The notes under the pieces were generated by a model that saw only the letters and a program-made list of their open reading frames with translations, did not search any database and had not been told where the DNA came from. A stretch of 64,000 bases of DNA from Candidatus Melainabacteria bacterium. Its GTDB lineage: Bacteria; Cyanobacteriota; Vampirovibrionia; Obscuribacterales; Obscuribacteraceae. Positions 33,915 through 43,726 of this stretch are shown in pieces (position 1 is the stretch's first letter; every line of letters starts with the position of its first letter). The stretch lies in the NCBI GenBank assembly GCA_016716405.1, contig JADJWK010000001.1, positions 2,542,001-2,606,000 on the forward strand. The letters are read 5' to 3'. The position numbers and the translations under genes were made by a program.

Positions 33915-36900
33915 GTGTGGCCTACTCCCCAGGACTACAACGAAGCGATTCAGCAGCCCGGTCTCTGCTTTGCGGACGCCGATCTGAGAGGCTCCACGGC
34001 GGAGCTCAATCACCTCGGTCTGCCCCGCTCCATGACCGGGTCTTTCGCCAGTGTCTACCGGATGTCCAACCTGGACCGGACCTTTGCCGTACGGTGCTTT
34101 CTCGAGGGCAGGGAGGATCTGGAGGAGCGCTATGCCGCCATCGCCAGGACCCTGGCTGATTCAGGGCTGAGCTGCTTCGTCGGCTTCGAGTTCGTCGAGA
34201 AGGGCATCAAAGTCCTTGGCCGCTGGTATCCCATCGTCAAGATGGAGTGGGTGGACGGAGAGCCCCTGGAGAAATATCTCGATCGTTTCGCGCGTAACGG
34301 CTCGAGGGTTGACAGCGTCAGCCGCTGGTTCGACGAGATGATCGCCGGCCTTGCCGCGCATGATATCGCCCATGGTGATCTTCAACATGGCAATATTCTG
34401 GTCGGCGATTCGGGAATCAAGCTCATCGACTACGACGGCATGTTCGTGCCCTCGCTTTCGGGAAAATCGAGCCCCGAGCTTGGTCACCGCAACTTTCAGC
34501 ATCCCGGGCGCGGGCAGGATTTCTACGATTCCGGTCTGGATAACTTTTCGGCCTGGGTGATCGCCGTCTCTCTGAAAGCCCTCAGTCTCGAGCCCGGTCT
34601 CTGGCGGGAGCTGGGAGGCGGTGACGATTGTCTCTTGTTTCGCAGCGCGGACTTCAAGTCGCCGGAGAGCTCTCTTGTCTTTCGCGCCCTGCTCGCTCAT
34701 GAGTCCGAAGAGCTCAGGGCCATGACCGAGAAGTTCCTGCGCCTTCTCGTCATTCGCCCGCAATCCATTCCGCCGGTGAATGTGGAAGACGAGGCTCTCA
34801 AATTGCTTCTCGCCGACGAGAGCCTGGTCTATATCGAGCCCACCGTCGCTTCCTCCGAGCACGGCCGGGTGATGGGGAGCGTCCATCACACCCAGTGGCT
34901 GATCGACCAGATAGCCGCTCTGGATGCGGAGAAGAGATTGCCCGCCCGGCGCTCGGCCCGGGGTGTCTCCCGATACGCCAGGCTCGTGGACAATGTCGGT
35001 CGGAGCATGTCCACCATGGGCAGGCAGGCCTGGCGCCGCATGGTATCGGTGGTGGCGCGCATGCAGTGGGTCCAGGAAGGGCTCGACGAGGCAGGGCGGG
35101 CCTTTAACGACAGCGACTATCTCGGCGCCATCAAGGTCTATAGCGAGCTTGCCGAATGGAGCGCCGTGGCCGTCGAGTCATCTGATCGCGATGCGATTAT
35201 CGAGAAAGCAGTCGAGGTTTTCATCAATCTCGGCTATTGCTATGTCGAGATCAATCAGCTCGGAACCGCTGCGCACTATTTCAAGGAGGCGAAGCGAATC
35301 GCCCATGCCAACGGCAGGGGAGAGGAGGAGTTGCGAGCCGCCCTCTTGATCTCGGCGGCTTATTTCGAGCTCGGTCAGAGGGACCGGGCAATCATCGACC
35401 TGGAGAAAGCGGTGAGCTCCCCCAGCGTTCTTATCGGAGCGGTGCGCCGGGAGAAGGGCTGGTCTTTCGGCAGGCGTGTCACCATCCCGAGCATGATGGT
35501 GGATCTCGGTCATAAGTATGTCCGGGACAATGCCGCTTCCGGGGCGAAATTCTGCTATGAGGCAGCCATGGAGTCGCTGCGCTGGCTCGAGCATGGCGGC
35601 CAGAGCCAGGCTGAGTCGCTTATCTCGCGAGCCACGGCAGGAGTGTGCATCACGAGGATCGACGAGCTCAGTAAAGCCGAGCTTGTGGAGTTTTTTCTCC
35701 AGAATGTCGACGGCCCGGAGAAGCTGCAGGATCTCCTGCAGAGCGAGCGCAAAGGCATGCTCTCCTCTGATCCCAGATACGGTGACCTGCTTCGCTTGCT
35801 CGCCGATCATCTCAGCGCCGCCGATAAGACCGAACCGGCTGAAGCGGCTTATCGAACGGCGCTGGCTGTCTACCGCGCTGCCGGTCAGAATCGCTATCAG
35901 AGCTGCATAACCCTCTGCCTTCTCGGGCTCGGCAAGGTGGAAGATGCCGTTACCGGCCTGCTCGCCTCCTATCCATGGGAGAAGGGCCACTCGCGCGAGT
36001 TGAGCGAGAAGCTGATTCGGGTAGACGATTATTTGCAAGCTCTCTGTATCGGAGCGCTCATCTTCGAGGACGAGAGCCAGCGCAGCCGCTATCAATGTAT
36101 CGAGCGCCTGACCGAGCTCTGTCCCGAGCCCGGGGAGCTGCTTTCGATTCTCTCCGATCTCGAGTCTTCGCGAATCGGCTCCACTCCCTGCCTGGCGGAG
36201 TTGTTCCTGGCTATGGCCGCAGAGCTCAAGGAGCTCTCGCGCATGCACGAGGCCAAGCTTCACTATGCGAGCGCTTTTCGCACCTTCCAGAGGGTCGGTC
36301 TCGAGGAGGAGCATGGCAGCGCGATCATGGAAAGCCTTCTGGGAAGCGGTGATCTGGAAGCGGCTGCCGGGCTGCTCATCGACGGAGGCAATCTCGAGAC
36401 CACCATCAAGCTCCTCGCCAAGGTGATGATCGGTCGCGGCGCTTATCAGGCAGAGACGACCACCAGGCTCATGCAAAAAGTGATCGAGCATCAGCTTTCC
36501 CTGCCGGTGGCGGCGGTGGGAGAGTACGAGCTCAACAAGTCCCTGGAGCTTCTCGAGTGGTGCGCCGGGGAGGACAGCCCGGTGCTTGTGCGGATGCGTG
36601 AGGGGGTAAATCGATGGTTCGAGCACCGTGAGCTCAATATCGCTCACAATCTCGTGAGCCAGGGACAGTTCGGCCCGGCCCAGAGCATATTCGAGAAGTA
36701 CGAGGGACCGGCGGGTCCCAATGTGGTCTCGGTGCTGGAGCTCTGGGCTATGAAATATCTGATCGCGGCGGTGGCGGACGGCTCGTCGCAAGCCCTCACC
36801 GACCGGTACACCCTGGGCTGCGCCACCGAGATCATCTCGACCCTGCGGGAAAGACAGGCCCTGCGTCCCGAGTTTGCCGAGCAGGTGGCGGAGTTGATTT

Positions 36901-38174
36901 TGAAAGCGAGCCCCCGGGGTGTCTCCGGCAAAGTCAGGCAGATAGGGGAGATATTCTCGTCTCTGGGTCCGGATTTCGCGGAGGCTTCCGGGAGAATTGA
37001 TGTTTTCTGCGCTCGAGGGGACTCCGCTCCGGACCTGTCCGAGGATCCCGGAGACGGCAGCGCCGGTCTTCCGGCTCCGGACGCGATCAAGCCCGAGGTC
37101 ACCGCCTCGGAGCTTGCCGAGAGACAGATCTGGCAGGGTCTGCACCGGGCCATGGTTCTTATCGACGGGGAGAGCTATAAAGAAGCGATCAAAGCCTTTT
37201 CGGCTCTGGAAAAAATGGACCGGTCAGGGCATTTCATGCCTGATATCTTTATCGGTATCGGCTATTGCCATTTCCTTCTGGAAGATCGGGAGGAAGCCGA
37301 GAGTTTTCTCAAGCGGGCTGTGCATGCCGCCAGGCATCTGGAGCAGGGCAAGTTTTTCCGGGCGTCCCTTGCTCTCGCTTATTTTCTGAAGACGCCGTCG
37401 GGCCACAAGCCCGAGTTGAGGACACTCATCGATCCTTCCCTGGAGCACAAAGAGGTCTTGAAGATAGTCGCTCGCTTGAGGGGACGGCCCATAGACTTCC
37501 ATGAGAATCTCGCCATCAACCTTGCCGGGCTTCTTTACGAGCAGGCGGTGAAAGTCGAGCAGGCAAACGATCTGGAAGCGGCTCGCCCGCGCTATAAGGC
37601 AGCCCTCACCATATATGGTGTAGAGGCAGAGATCTGCAGGAGCGAGGTGATCGACTGTCTCGACGCCGCCGGGCAGAGCGCTCGCGCCGCCGCCCGCCTG
37701 AAGGACGCCTTGGACAGGTCCTTGATGGACTCCGGCGCTGTCGATGACCTGCTCATGAAAGTGGCGCGCAGGCATGTCAGGGATGCCAGCGTGGCCAGGG
37801 TAAGCACCTTCTACGAATCCGTCGGCATTGGTCTCAAGGACTATGTCGATGTCGCCGAGCGCGAGCTGGTGGTGCAGACCATATCGCGTATTCTCATATC
37901 GGAGGTGACGCCGCGGACGCTTTTCGCCGAGCTGACGAGGGATCTCTCAGACATGCGCGAAGACGGGCGTCTCGATGCGCGATTCTGTCTGACTATCGCG
38001 CGTTTCATCGAGTCGAATATCGTCTTCTGCTCCGAGACTCGCAGGCAGCAGTGCCGGGGCCCCCTGCTTCGCATCGGGCGGATGCTCGAGAGCGTTCATC
38101 CGCGCGCCTATCAGATTATCGAGGAAGCCATGGATAAGCCCCAGCTTCCCATCAACCAGGCTTTCAACCCCTGA
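33915..38174 (+). CDS. Large kinase-like plus TPR protein
   Basis: This 1419-residue protein has an N-terminal atypical protein-kinase fold: Gly loop GSFASVYRM, AVRCF (Lys replaced by Arg), catalytic loop HGDLQHGNILV and LIDYDGMF in place of DFG. HGD and DYDG are normal for this family, which usually opens with WPTPQDYNEAIQ as here. From residue ~390 to the end the protein is almost all TPR-like helices. It is cytosolic and probably a signalling scaffold. The GTG at 33915 is used. An ATG at 33901 sits under a better ribosome binding site but in another frame. Confidence 0.85.
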   Translation: MWPTPQDYNEAIQQPGLCFADADLRGSTAELNHLGLPRSMTGSFASVYRMSNLDRTFAVRCFLEGREDLEERYAAIARTLADSGLSCFVGFEFVEKGIKVLGRWYPIVKMEWVDGEPLEKYLDRFARNGSRVDSVSRWFDEMIAGLAAHDIAHGDLQHGNILVGDSGIKLIDYDGMFVPSLSGKSSPELGHRNFQHPGRGQDFYDSGLDNFSAWVIAVSLKALSLEPGLWRELGGGDDCLLFRSADFKSPESSLVFRALLAHESEELRAMTEKFLRLLVIRPQSIPPVNVEDEALKLLLADESLVYIEPTVASSEHGRVMGSVHHTQWLIDQIAALDAEKRLPARRSARGVSRYARLVDNVGRSMSTMGRQAWRRMVSVVARMQWVQEGLDEAGRAFNDSDYLGAIKVYSELAEWSAVAVESSDRDAIIEKAVEVFINLGYCYVEINQLGTAAHYFKEAKRIAHANGRGEEELRAALLISAAYFELGQRDRAIIDLEKAVSSPSVLIGAVRREKGWSFGRRVTIPSMMVDLGHKYVRDNAASGAKFCYEAAMESLRWLEHGGQSQAESLISRATAGVCITRIDELSKAELVEFFLQNVDGPEKLQDLLQSERKGMLSSDPRYGDLLRLLADHLSAADKTEPAEAAYRTALAVYRAAGQNRYQSCITLCLLGLGKVEDAVTGLLASYPWEKGHSRELSEKLIRVDDYLQALCIGALIFEDESQRSRYQCIERLTELCPEPGELLSILSDLESSRIGSTPCLAELFLAMAAELKELSRMHEAKLHYASAFRTFQRVGLEEEHGSAIMESLLGSGDLEAAAGLLIDGGNLETTIKLLAKVMIGRGAYQAETTTRLMQKVIEHQLSLPVAAVGEYELNKSLELLEWCAGEDSPVLVRMREGVNRWFEHRELNIAHNLVSQGQFGPAQSIFEKYEGPAGPNVVSVLELWAMKYLIAAVADGSSQALTDRYTLGCATEIISTLRERQALRPEFAEQVAELILKASPRGVSGKVRQIGEIFSSLGPDFAEASGRIDVFCARGDSAPDLSEDPGDGSAGLPAPDAIKPEVTASELAERQIWQGLHRAMVLIDGESYKEAIKAFSALEKMDRSGHFMPDIFIGIGYCHFLLEDREEAESFLKRAVHAARHLEQGKFFRASLALAYFLKTPSGHKPELRTLIDPSLEHKEVLKIVARLRGRPIDFHENLAINLAGLLYEQAVKVEQANDLEAARPRYKAALTIYGVEAEICRSEVIDCLDAAGQSARAAARLKDALDRSLMDSGAVDDLLMKVARRHVRDASVARVSTFYESVGIGLKDYVDVAERELVVQTISRILISEVTPRTLFAELTRDLSDMREDGRLDARFCLTIARFIESNIVFCSETRRQQCRGPLLRIGRMLESVHPRAYQIIEEAMDKPQLPINQAFNP

Positions 38175-38307
38175 CGCGGATCTGGCCTCGATCGTTTCTG
38201 TGGTGACTGCACGCTTATGCCTGCCCTCCACATGGGTGGAGGCAGCAGGACGTTCTTTGCGAGCATGAACACTGATCCCCGGTTGGTGGTATTAGGCTCG
38301 GTGACCT
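38175..38307. other. Convergent gap with an inverted repeat
   Basis: This 133-bp gap separates the plus-strand kinase-TPR gene from the minus-strand esterase gene. It holds an inverted repeat near 38221-38245 (CTGCCCTCCA / TGGAGGCAG) without a T-tract, which may help transcription termination. No gene is supported. Confidence 0.4.
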
Positions 38308-39219
38308 TCATATTGAAAGCAGGCTCTTTATGAAGCGTTCTACTTCGTCTGTGTAGTCGGAGGGGGCTCCGAGATTGTTGTTGATCTGTCCGTGGGAGAG
38401 AGGCTGCGTGAGGACCTGGACTCTACCACCGAGCTCGCCGGCTCGGGCTGCGAAGTCCCGGGCTTGCTGGCAGGAATTCTGGCGGCGGCTCGAGCAAACG
38501 AGCAGCATCGGGGGCGGTGCCACGCTGAGACGATATAGAGGCGAGGTGCTTTTCCAGTATTCGGGGTCCGAGCCGAAGGCTTTGTCGAAAAATCCTTGAT
38601 GCGGCTCCTTCATGCGGCTCACCACATCCATGGCGGCGCTATCGAGAGATATGGTGCCAAGCCAGGCTCTGGCGCCTTCATTTGTCGCCAGGGAGCGGTC
38701 GGCGCTTATCAAAGAGACAAGATGCGCTCCCGCGGAGTGACCCATGAGGATGAAACTATCGGGGCTGGCGCCGAAACTGGTTGCCCGGGACTGGGCGAAG
38801 GCCAGAGCCCGGGCGACATCTCTTGCCTGCTCCAGGGGATCGGCTGCGGGGAACAGCCGGTAATTCGCCGAGATAAAAACGAATCCCTGCGGACCCCAGC
38901 GTTTTACTTTGTTGTCCACCACGCCTTTATTGCCTTTGTCCCCGATCATCCAGGCACCGCCATGGACCATGAAGATTACCGGGGCGTTCTTTGCGCCTTG
39001 CGGAATATAGACGTCGATTCGCTGGGCTGGGTCTTTGCCGTAGGCCAGATCGCGTTTCACCGTGATGTCTGAAGGAAGCGAGCGACCTGCTTTGAGAAGA
39101 CGGCGGAGCTGTCCCCGGGCAGCGGCATCTGCCTCCAGCTCCACAGCCGGTGCTCCGCCAGGCAGCAGAAGAGCGCTCAGAAAAAGAGCGGTCCGAAAGA
39201 GAGTTGTCGATCGGCGCAC
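38308..39219 (-). CDS. Secreted alpha/beta-hydrolase (carboxylesterase-like)
   Basis: This 303-residue protein has a signal peptide (ALFLSALLLPGGAPA, cleavage near residue 26). The oxyanion motif HGGAW and nucleophile elbow GHSAGAH are those of hormone-sensitive-lipase or BD-FAE-like esterases, and a C-terminal His lies in LSHGQIN. The usual acidic residue position reads SSRRQNSC, so the acid may come from elsewhere. The downstream end of the neighbouring DUF6745 gene (39223) lies only 3 bp away on the same strand, so the two form an operon with this gene second. Confidence 0.88.
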   Translation of the reverse strand: MRRSTTLFRTALFLSALLLPGGAPAVELEADAAARGQLRRLLKAGRSLPSDITVKRDLAYGKDPAQRIDVYIPQGAKNAPVIFMVHGGAWMIGDKGNKGVVDNKVKRWGPQGFVFISANYRLFPAADPLEQARDVARALAFAQSRATSFGASPDSFILMGHSAGAHLVSLISADRSLATNEGARAWLGTISLDSAAMDVVSRMKEPHQGFFDKAFGSDPEYWKSTSPLYRLSVAPPPMLLVCSSRRQNSCQQARDFAARAGELGGRVQVLTQPLSHGQINNNLGAPSDYTDEVERFIKSLLSI

Positions 39220-39222
39220 TGG

Positions 39223-40731
39223 TCAGGTTTCCTCTACTGGCTGGTAGTCCTTCTCGTCCAGGTCGAAGGTCCAGGCTATTGCCTGTCTGGCGCTACCGAC
39301 ATCGGGAGGGACTCGCAAGAAATAGGTCCTCGAAGTTCCGTCCGCCTCCGGTGTGCTGTTCTCGACCTCGACCATGACCAGGGGCTCATCGCCTTCGATA
39401 TCGATGCGGTAGAGCGTGCCGAACTCATCTCTCTGTACGGCCCGGGCTTTCGACTCGACAATATAGCGTGCCGTGCCGAAGCGCTCCAGTAAGCAGCGTT
39501 TGATCTCGGCATTGCGGGTGGAGTTGATCAGGTCGAGACTGATCGGCTCCAGGATCGCCTCCTCGGAGACGGTGATACCGTGCCAGGAGTAGATCTCGTA
39601 GCCCCCGTCGAAGGAGAGGGCGGCACCGTCCTCGGCGTGGAGGCGTTTGCGATCATCGATGCCGAGGCGTCCCGGGTTCTGGCAGACGAAGGCGATGCCC
39701 GGATAGAAAGACGCGCAGACCGTATTGCGGGCCAGGCTGAGAAGCGCCCGGGCGGAGTCGCAGGCCGGCAGGGTGTCCGGCTGAAGCTCGCTTTCTCCGG
39801 AGAGCATCGTGAAATAGCAGGGGAGGGTGCCGGGGCTCCAGCTTCCCCACCAGATCTTGAGACGATTCGACTGGGTGTGCATGATATAGAGCGACAGGGC
39901 ATACTCGGCATCCATTTGCATTTTGCCTTTTTTTCTGGCGATAAGAAATGAGCCGAGGGTCTGCGCGATCGGTTCGGGTGCCCGGTCCAGGAGCTCCTGG
40001 AGCTCGTTGCCCGAGAGTTGCTGGTTGAGATGCCTGCGCACCTGGGAGATGATATGGTGATATCTCTCTTCCGGGTTGCCGATATGCCTGATCAGCTGCT
40101 CGCTCTCGAGAGTATGCCTGTCGAATTCCCGGGCGCTCTCGAAGACGATTTCTTCGTGGTAGAGGGAGTAGAGAGTGGCCTCGAGGATCTGGATGCTCTT
40201 CCGCTCGAGAGTGAGAAGCTCTTCGGTGATGGAGGGCCAGAAAGACCAGTTCTCGTCTGCTTTGATCCCTCCCGACTCCAGGGCCCACAAGATCTCTGCC
40301 GCCTCCCGGGAAAGATCCCCTGTCGAGACAGCCGCTCGCAAGTTGCCGATCCGGGTCTCCAGATGGTCCCACATGAGCCTCCACATGGGCGAATCCTTCT
40401 CGCTCCTGAAGAGACTGGCGGAGCCTCCCGAAAGGCACATGAGCTGGAGGACCAGAGGCATGATCGCGACCTGCCAGGGATTCTGGCAGGGAATCACCAG
40501 AGGGCAGCCGTAGCCCAGGCGCTCGTAGAGCTCGACCACCGAGGCGGTGGCGGCGACCGGGTCGGTCTTGCGCTTCCCGGTCTGGCAGGCCTGCCAGATT
40601 GCCGCCTGGCGCGAAAGCTTGCCCTTCAAAATGGTGGAGATGCTCGTTCGAGGTCCGGGACTGCGCACGCCTGTTCTCCGCGAGCCGCAAAGTGATCGGC
40701 TCATGTCACGAATTTGCCATGGGACGGGCAT
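39223..40731 (-). CDS. DUF6745-containing protein
   Basis: The protein has about 502 residues from the ATG at 40731; TTG 40785, ATG 40776 and ATG 40704 are other possible starts. The DUF6745 hallmark is seen as RLHAEDGAALSF, GGYEIYSWHG and an upstream PCQNPWQVAIMP. A C-terminal module has RTYFLRVPPDVGSARQAIAW and is shared with the gene at 45937-47271, so the two are paralogues. The function is unknown. The start region overlaps or abuts the divergent gene at 40775, so the 5' ends compete. Confidence 0.8.
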   Translation of the reverse strand: MPVPWQIRDMSRSLCGSRRTGVRSPGPRTSISTILKGKLSRQAAIWQACQTGKRKTDPVAATASVVELYERLGYGCPLVIPCQNPWQVAIMPLVLQLMCLSGGSASLFRSEKDSPMWRLMWDHLETRIGNLRAAVSTGDLSREAAEILWALESGGIKADENWSFWPSITEELLTLERKSIQILEATLYSLYHEEIVFESAREFDRHTLESEQLIRHIGNPEERYHHIISQVRRHLNQQLSGNELQELLDRAPEPIAQTLGSFLIARKKGKMQMDAEYALSLYIMHTQSNRLKIWWGSWSPGTLPCYFTMLSGESELQPDTLPACDSARALLSLARNTVCASFYPGIAFVCQNPGRLGIDDRKRLHAEDGAALSFDGGYEIYSWHGITVSEEAILEPISLDLINSTRNAEIKRCLLERFGTARYIVESKARAVQRDEFGTLYRIDIEGDEPLVMVEVENSTPEADGTSRTYFLRVPPDVGSARQAIAWTFDLDEKDYQPVEET

Positions 40732-40774
40732 ATAGTCATAGTACCCCCTGCACTCGCTTCCTGCTCGCTTCGCC

Positions 40775-41857
40775 ATGTCCAACAATAATCAGTTCCAACC
40801 GAAAGAAGTCGCTCGAGACGTCATGAATGACGCATCTCAGGGCAATAATCTCAGAAGTGAATTCGAAGAGATGAATCGTAATCTGACGCCCGCACAGCGT
40901 CAGGACGTTCTCAAAGAGATGCGCAATCTTGCCGGGACCAGCGGCTATGAGGATGTCCACTTCAAGAAGGACGGCTCCATCGTTTTCAACCCTCGTGGCG
41001 AGAGTCTCACCAATGAGACCCAGTGGCAATATTCTTCTCAGACCCGGGACCTCTACACAAACGGGCCGGATTCTACCAATGCTCTCAAAGGCAAGCTGGA
41101 CGGCGTCAAAGGCAGGGGCGAAACAAAGGGCAGGACAGATGGGCCCGGGACGGATACGTCTGCCCCCGGCAGGGCTGAGTCGGCAGCCCCCGCCGAGCTC
41201 AGCGACGAGCAGAAAGTGCTCGGACAGTACGAGACACCGGAGTCTCTCCGGGAGCTGGCTCGCTCCAAAGGTCGCGAAGACCTGATCGGGACCTCCAGGA
41301 CCGTTGCTCAGGATATACTGGACGGAAAGGACGTCTATCGGCATTTTGCAGGCGAGAACGCCCACAATCAGAGACTGCTCTGGAAACTCAGCCAGTCAGA
41401 GCTTCTCGAGAGCGTCACTCCCGAGACCCGGATCGGTGTCTCCCGATCCGGCGAGAACACCTATGTGACCATGACGGGCATGGAGGGCGGCGCCAATGTC
41501 CTTCTTACCGAGTCCAGTCTGGGTGTTCCCAGAGATGCCACGGTTTTCGACAATGTCGGCGTCAAAGGCACCGGTATAGGCGGCTCATCGGTGATGGCGC
41601 AGCCGGTCGATGCTTTCATCACGCCCTCTGACAGGCAGCAGATGGAAGCCAATAGAGGCGCCTGGGCCAGAGACCTCTCCGACCGTTTCTACGGCGCTAT
41701 CAAAGGCGAAAACTGGGACCGCGACATCCAGAGCATGCGCGAGCAGATGGATAAGCTCAAGTACGAGCCGGACTCACCGGAGGCTCAGGAGTTGCGCAAG
41801 AAGCTCGAAGGCAACAAGCTTTTTAGATTCGGCGAAGGCCGCGCCCACGGCAGTTGA
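40775..41857 (+). CDS. Hypothetical protein with disordered centre
   Basis: This 360-residue soluble protein has an N-terminal helical and beta segment (about 1-85, ending DGSIVFNPRGESL) and a Gly/Thr/Ala/Pro-rich linker (~100-145). A C-terminal domain follows with RIGVSRSGENTYVTMTG and VGVKGTGIGGSSVMAQPVDA. The last ~70 residues are helical and charged. No family recognised. Its N-terminus recalls the short cytosolic starts of the other large hypothetical proteins in this window. Confidence 0.7.
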   Translation: MSNNNQFQPKEVARDVMNDASQGNNLRSEFEEMNRNLTPAQRQDVLKEMRNLAGTSGYEDVHFKKDGSIVFNPRGESLTNETQWQYSSQTRDLYTNGPDSTNALKGKLDGVKGRGETKGRTDGPGTDTSAPGRAESAAPAELSDEQKVLGQYETPESLRELARSKGREDLIGTSRTVAQDILDGKDVYRHFAGENAHNQRLLWKLSQSELLESVTPETRIGVSRSGENTYVTMTGMEGGANVLLTESSLGVPRDATVFDNVGVKGTGIGGSSVMAQPVDAFITPSDRQQMEANRGAWARDLSDRFYGAIKGENWDRDIQSMREQMDKLKYEPDSPEAQELRKKLEGNKLFRFGEGRAHGS

Positions 41858-41878
41858 TTTGATATTACTAGTGGTGCG

Positions 41879-43552
41879 TTATTTGCCGGTGCCGGTCTTC
41901 CAGCCGAGCTCGTCGAGAGCCTCATCCAGACCAATACGGCTGCGCTGGCAGTAATGCAGGGCGATGATCGCTTTCTCGATTTTCAGATTGCCTTTCTCGA
42001 TGAGAGCCTGGCACTGGACAGCGGCGTGGAGAGTCTTGTTGTCGATCAATCCCTCTTTTACCAGTGAGGTGCCCACTTCAACGGCCTGGGGATTCTCCTG
42101 ATTGCTCGCTTTCGCGTATTCGTCGTTGCTTATGATGCCCGCTTTGAGCAGGAGCTTGAGGACCGAGGCGACATTGGCGGGCTCTTCTTTGCCCGTGGAG
42201 GGGTGTACCGCGTAGAAAGTCCCGGAGCCTGTCTGGCGAGTAATCCAGCTCTCCTCGTCTTCGCTCGAGACCTCCTGGGCCAGCCTCTCGATCTCCAGGC
42301 TGAGCTCTTCGCTGGTCTGGTAGCGGTTGCGGGGCTCCTTCTCGAGACACTTGAGAATGATCTTCTCGAGTTTGGGGGGAATGCTCAAATCGGGCCTTAT
42401 GTCCCCGAAGCGCAGGGGACGAATGTTCACGTGCATGTAGATGGTCTTGTAGGCGTTCTCTCCTTCGAAGGGGCGCTTGCCGGTGATTGCCTGGTACATC
42501 ACACAGCCCAGGGAGTAGATGTCCGAGCGGGCGTCCAGGGACTCGCCCCGGCACTGCTCCGGGCTCATGTAATAGGGGCTGCCGAAAACATCCCCTGTCT
42601 GGGTGAGTTTTTGCAGGGACTCTTCGTCGGTCTCGCGATGGATCTTGGCGATGCCGAAGTCCAGGAGCTTGACGATGTTCACGTTCTGCTCGGTCTTGAC
42701 CATCATGATATTGCTGGGCTTGACGTCCCGGTGGATGACGCCGCGCACATGGGCGTGGCTGAGGGCCCGGCAGGTCTGGTAGAAGACCGTGAGAAACTGG
42801 CTGAGGCGCAGGCGGTTGTGGGCTCTCAGGAGCTGCTCCAGGGAATTGCCGTCGATATACTCCATGACCATGAAGGGAAGCCCGTCAGCGGTGAAACCGT
42901 GGTCCTTGACTGCCACGATATTGGGATGAGCCAGGGCCATGGTTGCTTTGAACTCCTGCTCGAAGCGCTTCTTCGGATTCTTGGCGCTGCCTTCCCTCAT
43001 CAGGTGGGGATGCAGGACTTTGACAGCTACCTCCTTGTCGGTCTTGCGATCCCGGGCCCGATAGACACGGCTCATGCCGCCGCAGCCGACCTCTTCGATT
43101 ACTTCATAGCGGTCGTTGAAAGAATAGCCGCTGGGCTGGGGCTGCGGAAGCCTGGGAAGTCCCTCGTGGGTCGGCTTCTTGGATTCCGGAATGGCCTCCA
43201 GATCCGGATTGGTGTTGGTTGGTTTCGGGAAGGGATTGCGAGCTCGCTTGATGATCAGGTTGTAAATCTGCTCGGGGTTCTCTGTCTCGATGCTCCAGAA
43301 AACCACCGGCGGATCCTGGTCTTCGGTACTCAGGACCCAGGTGGGCTCGCCCTCGATACGGCTGAGATAAGTGACTGTCAGGAGATAGATCGAGCCGTCC
43401 GGCAGGCTGAAGCGGATCTCTTGAGAATGAGGCGCCGATTCCTCGGCTTCGGACATGAGCGCAGCAAGCTGCACCCTTGAAGGGGGAGCGGTGATTCTAT
43501 CGATTCGCACGTCGGTGTCGGGACGTTCGGTATTTTGCCCTTCAAGGGTCAT
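41879..43552 (-). CDS. Ser/Thr protein kinase with MshEN-like C-terminus
   Basis: This 557-residue protein has an N-terminal beta-rich domain (~45-105) and a Pro-rich linker. A complete Hanks kinase follows (149-420): EVGCGGMSRVY Gly loop, Lys178 (VAVKVL), HRDVKPSN with Asp276, DFG at 298-300 and SPEQ. The C-terminus has repeats such as LLLKAGIISNDEYAKA and GTSLVKEGLIDNKTL, which resemble the N-terminal MshEN domains of type II secretion ATPases that can bind c-di-GMP. No transmembrane segment, so the kinase is cytosolic. It should be active. Confidence 0.93.
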   Translation of the reverse strand: MTLEGQNTERPDTDVRIDRITAPPSRVQLAALMSEAEESAPHSQEIRFSLPDGSIYLLTVTYLSRIEGEPTWVLSTEDQDPPVVFWSIETENPEQIYNLIIKRARNPFPKPTNTNPDLEAIPESKKPTHEGLPRLPQPQPSGYSFNDRYEVIEEVGCGGMSRVYRARDRKTDKEVAVKVLHPHLMREGSAKNPKKRFEQEFKATMALAHPNIVAVKDHGFTADGLPFMVMEYIDGNSLEQLLRAHNRLRLSQFLTVFYQTCRALSHAHVRGVIHRDVKPSNIMMVKTEQNVNIVKLLDFGIAKIHRETDEESLQKLTQTGDVFGSPYYMSPEQCRGESLDARSDIYSLGCVMYQAITGKRPFEGENAYKTIYMHVNIRPLRFGDIRPDLSIPPKLEKIILKCLEKEPRNRYQTSEELSLEIERLAQEVSSEDEESWITRQTGSGTFYAVHPSTGKEEPANVASVLKLLLKAGIISNDEYAKASNQENPQAVEVGTSLVKEGLIDNKTLHAAVQCQALIEKGNLKIEKAIIALHYCQRSRIGLDEALDELGWKTGTGK

Positions 43553-43641
43553 GCCGCCAACTCCCAGGAAGCGATTTCCAGGCCTTTAATGTCTCTTACC
43601 CAGAAAAAGTCACTTTAGATACTGAGTCCAGGGAGTCTCTT

Positions 43642-43670
43642 ATTTTGAGATTCTGGAAATCACCAGTCAA
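43642..43670 (-). promoter_or_regulatory. Candidate sigma-70-type promoter of the kinase gene
   Basis: On the minus strand TTGACT (43670-43665), a 17-bp spacer and CAAAAT (43647-43642) precede the kinase start at 43552, giving a leader of about 83 nt. The -35 is 5/6 and the -10 4/6 against consensus. The remainder of 43553-43726 contains no gene; a GA dinucleotide run lies near 43693-43704. Confidence 0.35.
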
Positions 43671-43726
43671 GGCTAATCTGCTCTTGATTTCAGAGAGAGA
43701 GAGAATATTCCGGTGGAAGACGACCT

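Noticed and set aside
35178..37145. 655-codon minus-strand frame
   Set aside because: Antisense to the TPR half of the 1419-residue gene; no domain seen.
38111..38311. 66-codon minus-strand frame in the convergent gap
   Set aside because: It overlaps the end of the kinase-TPR gene and has no ribosome binding site or family signal.
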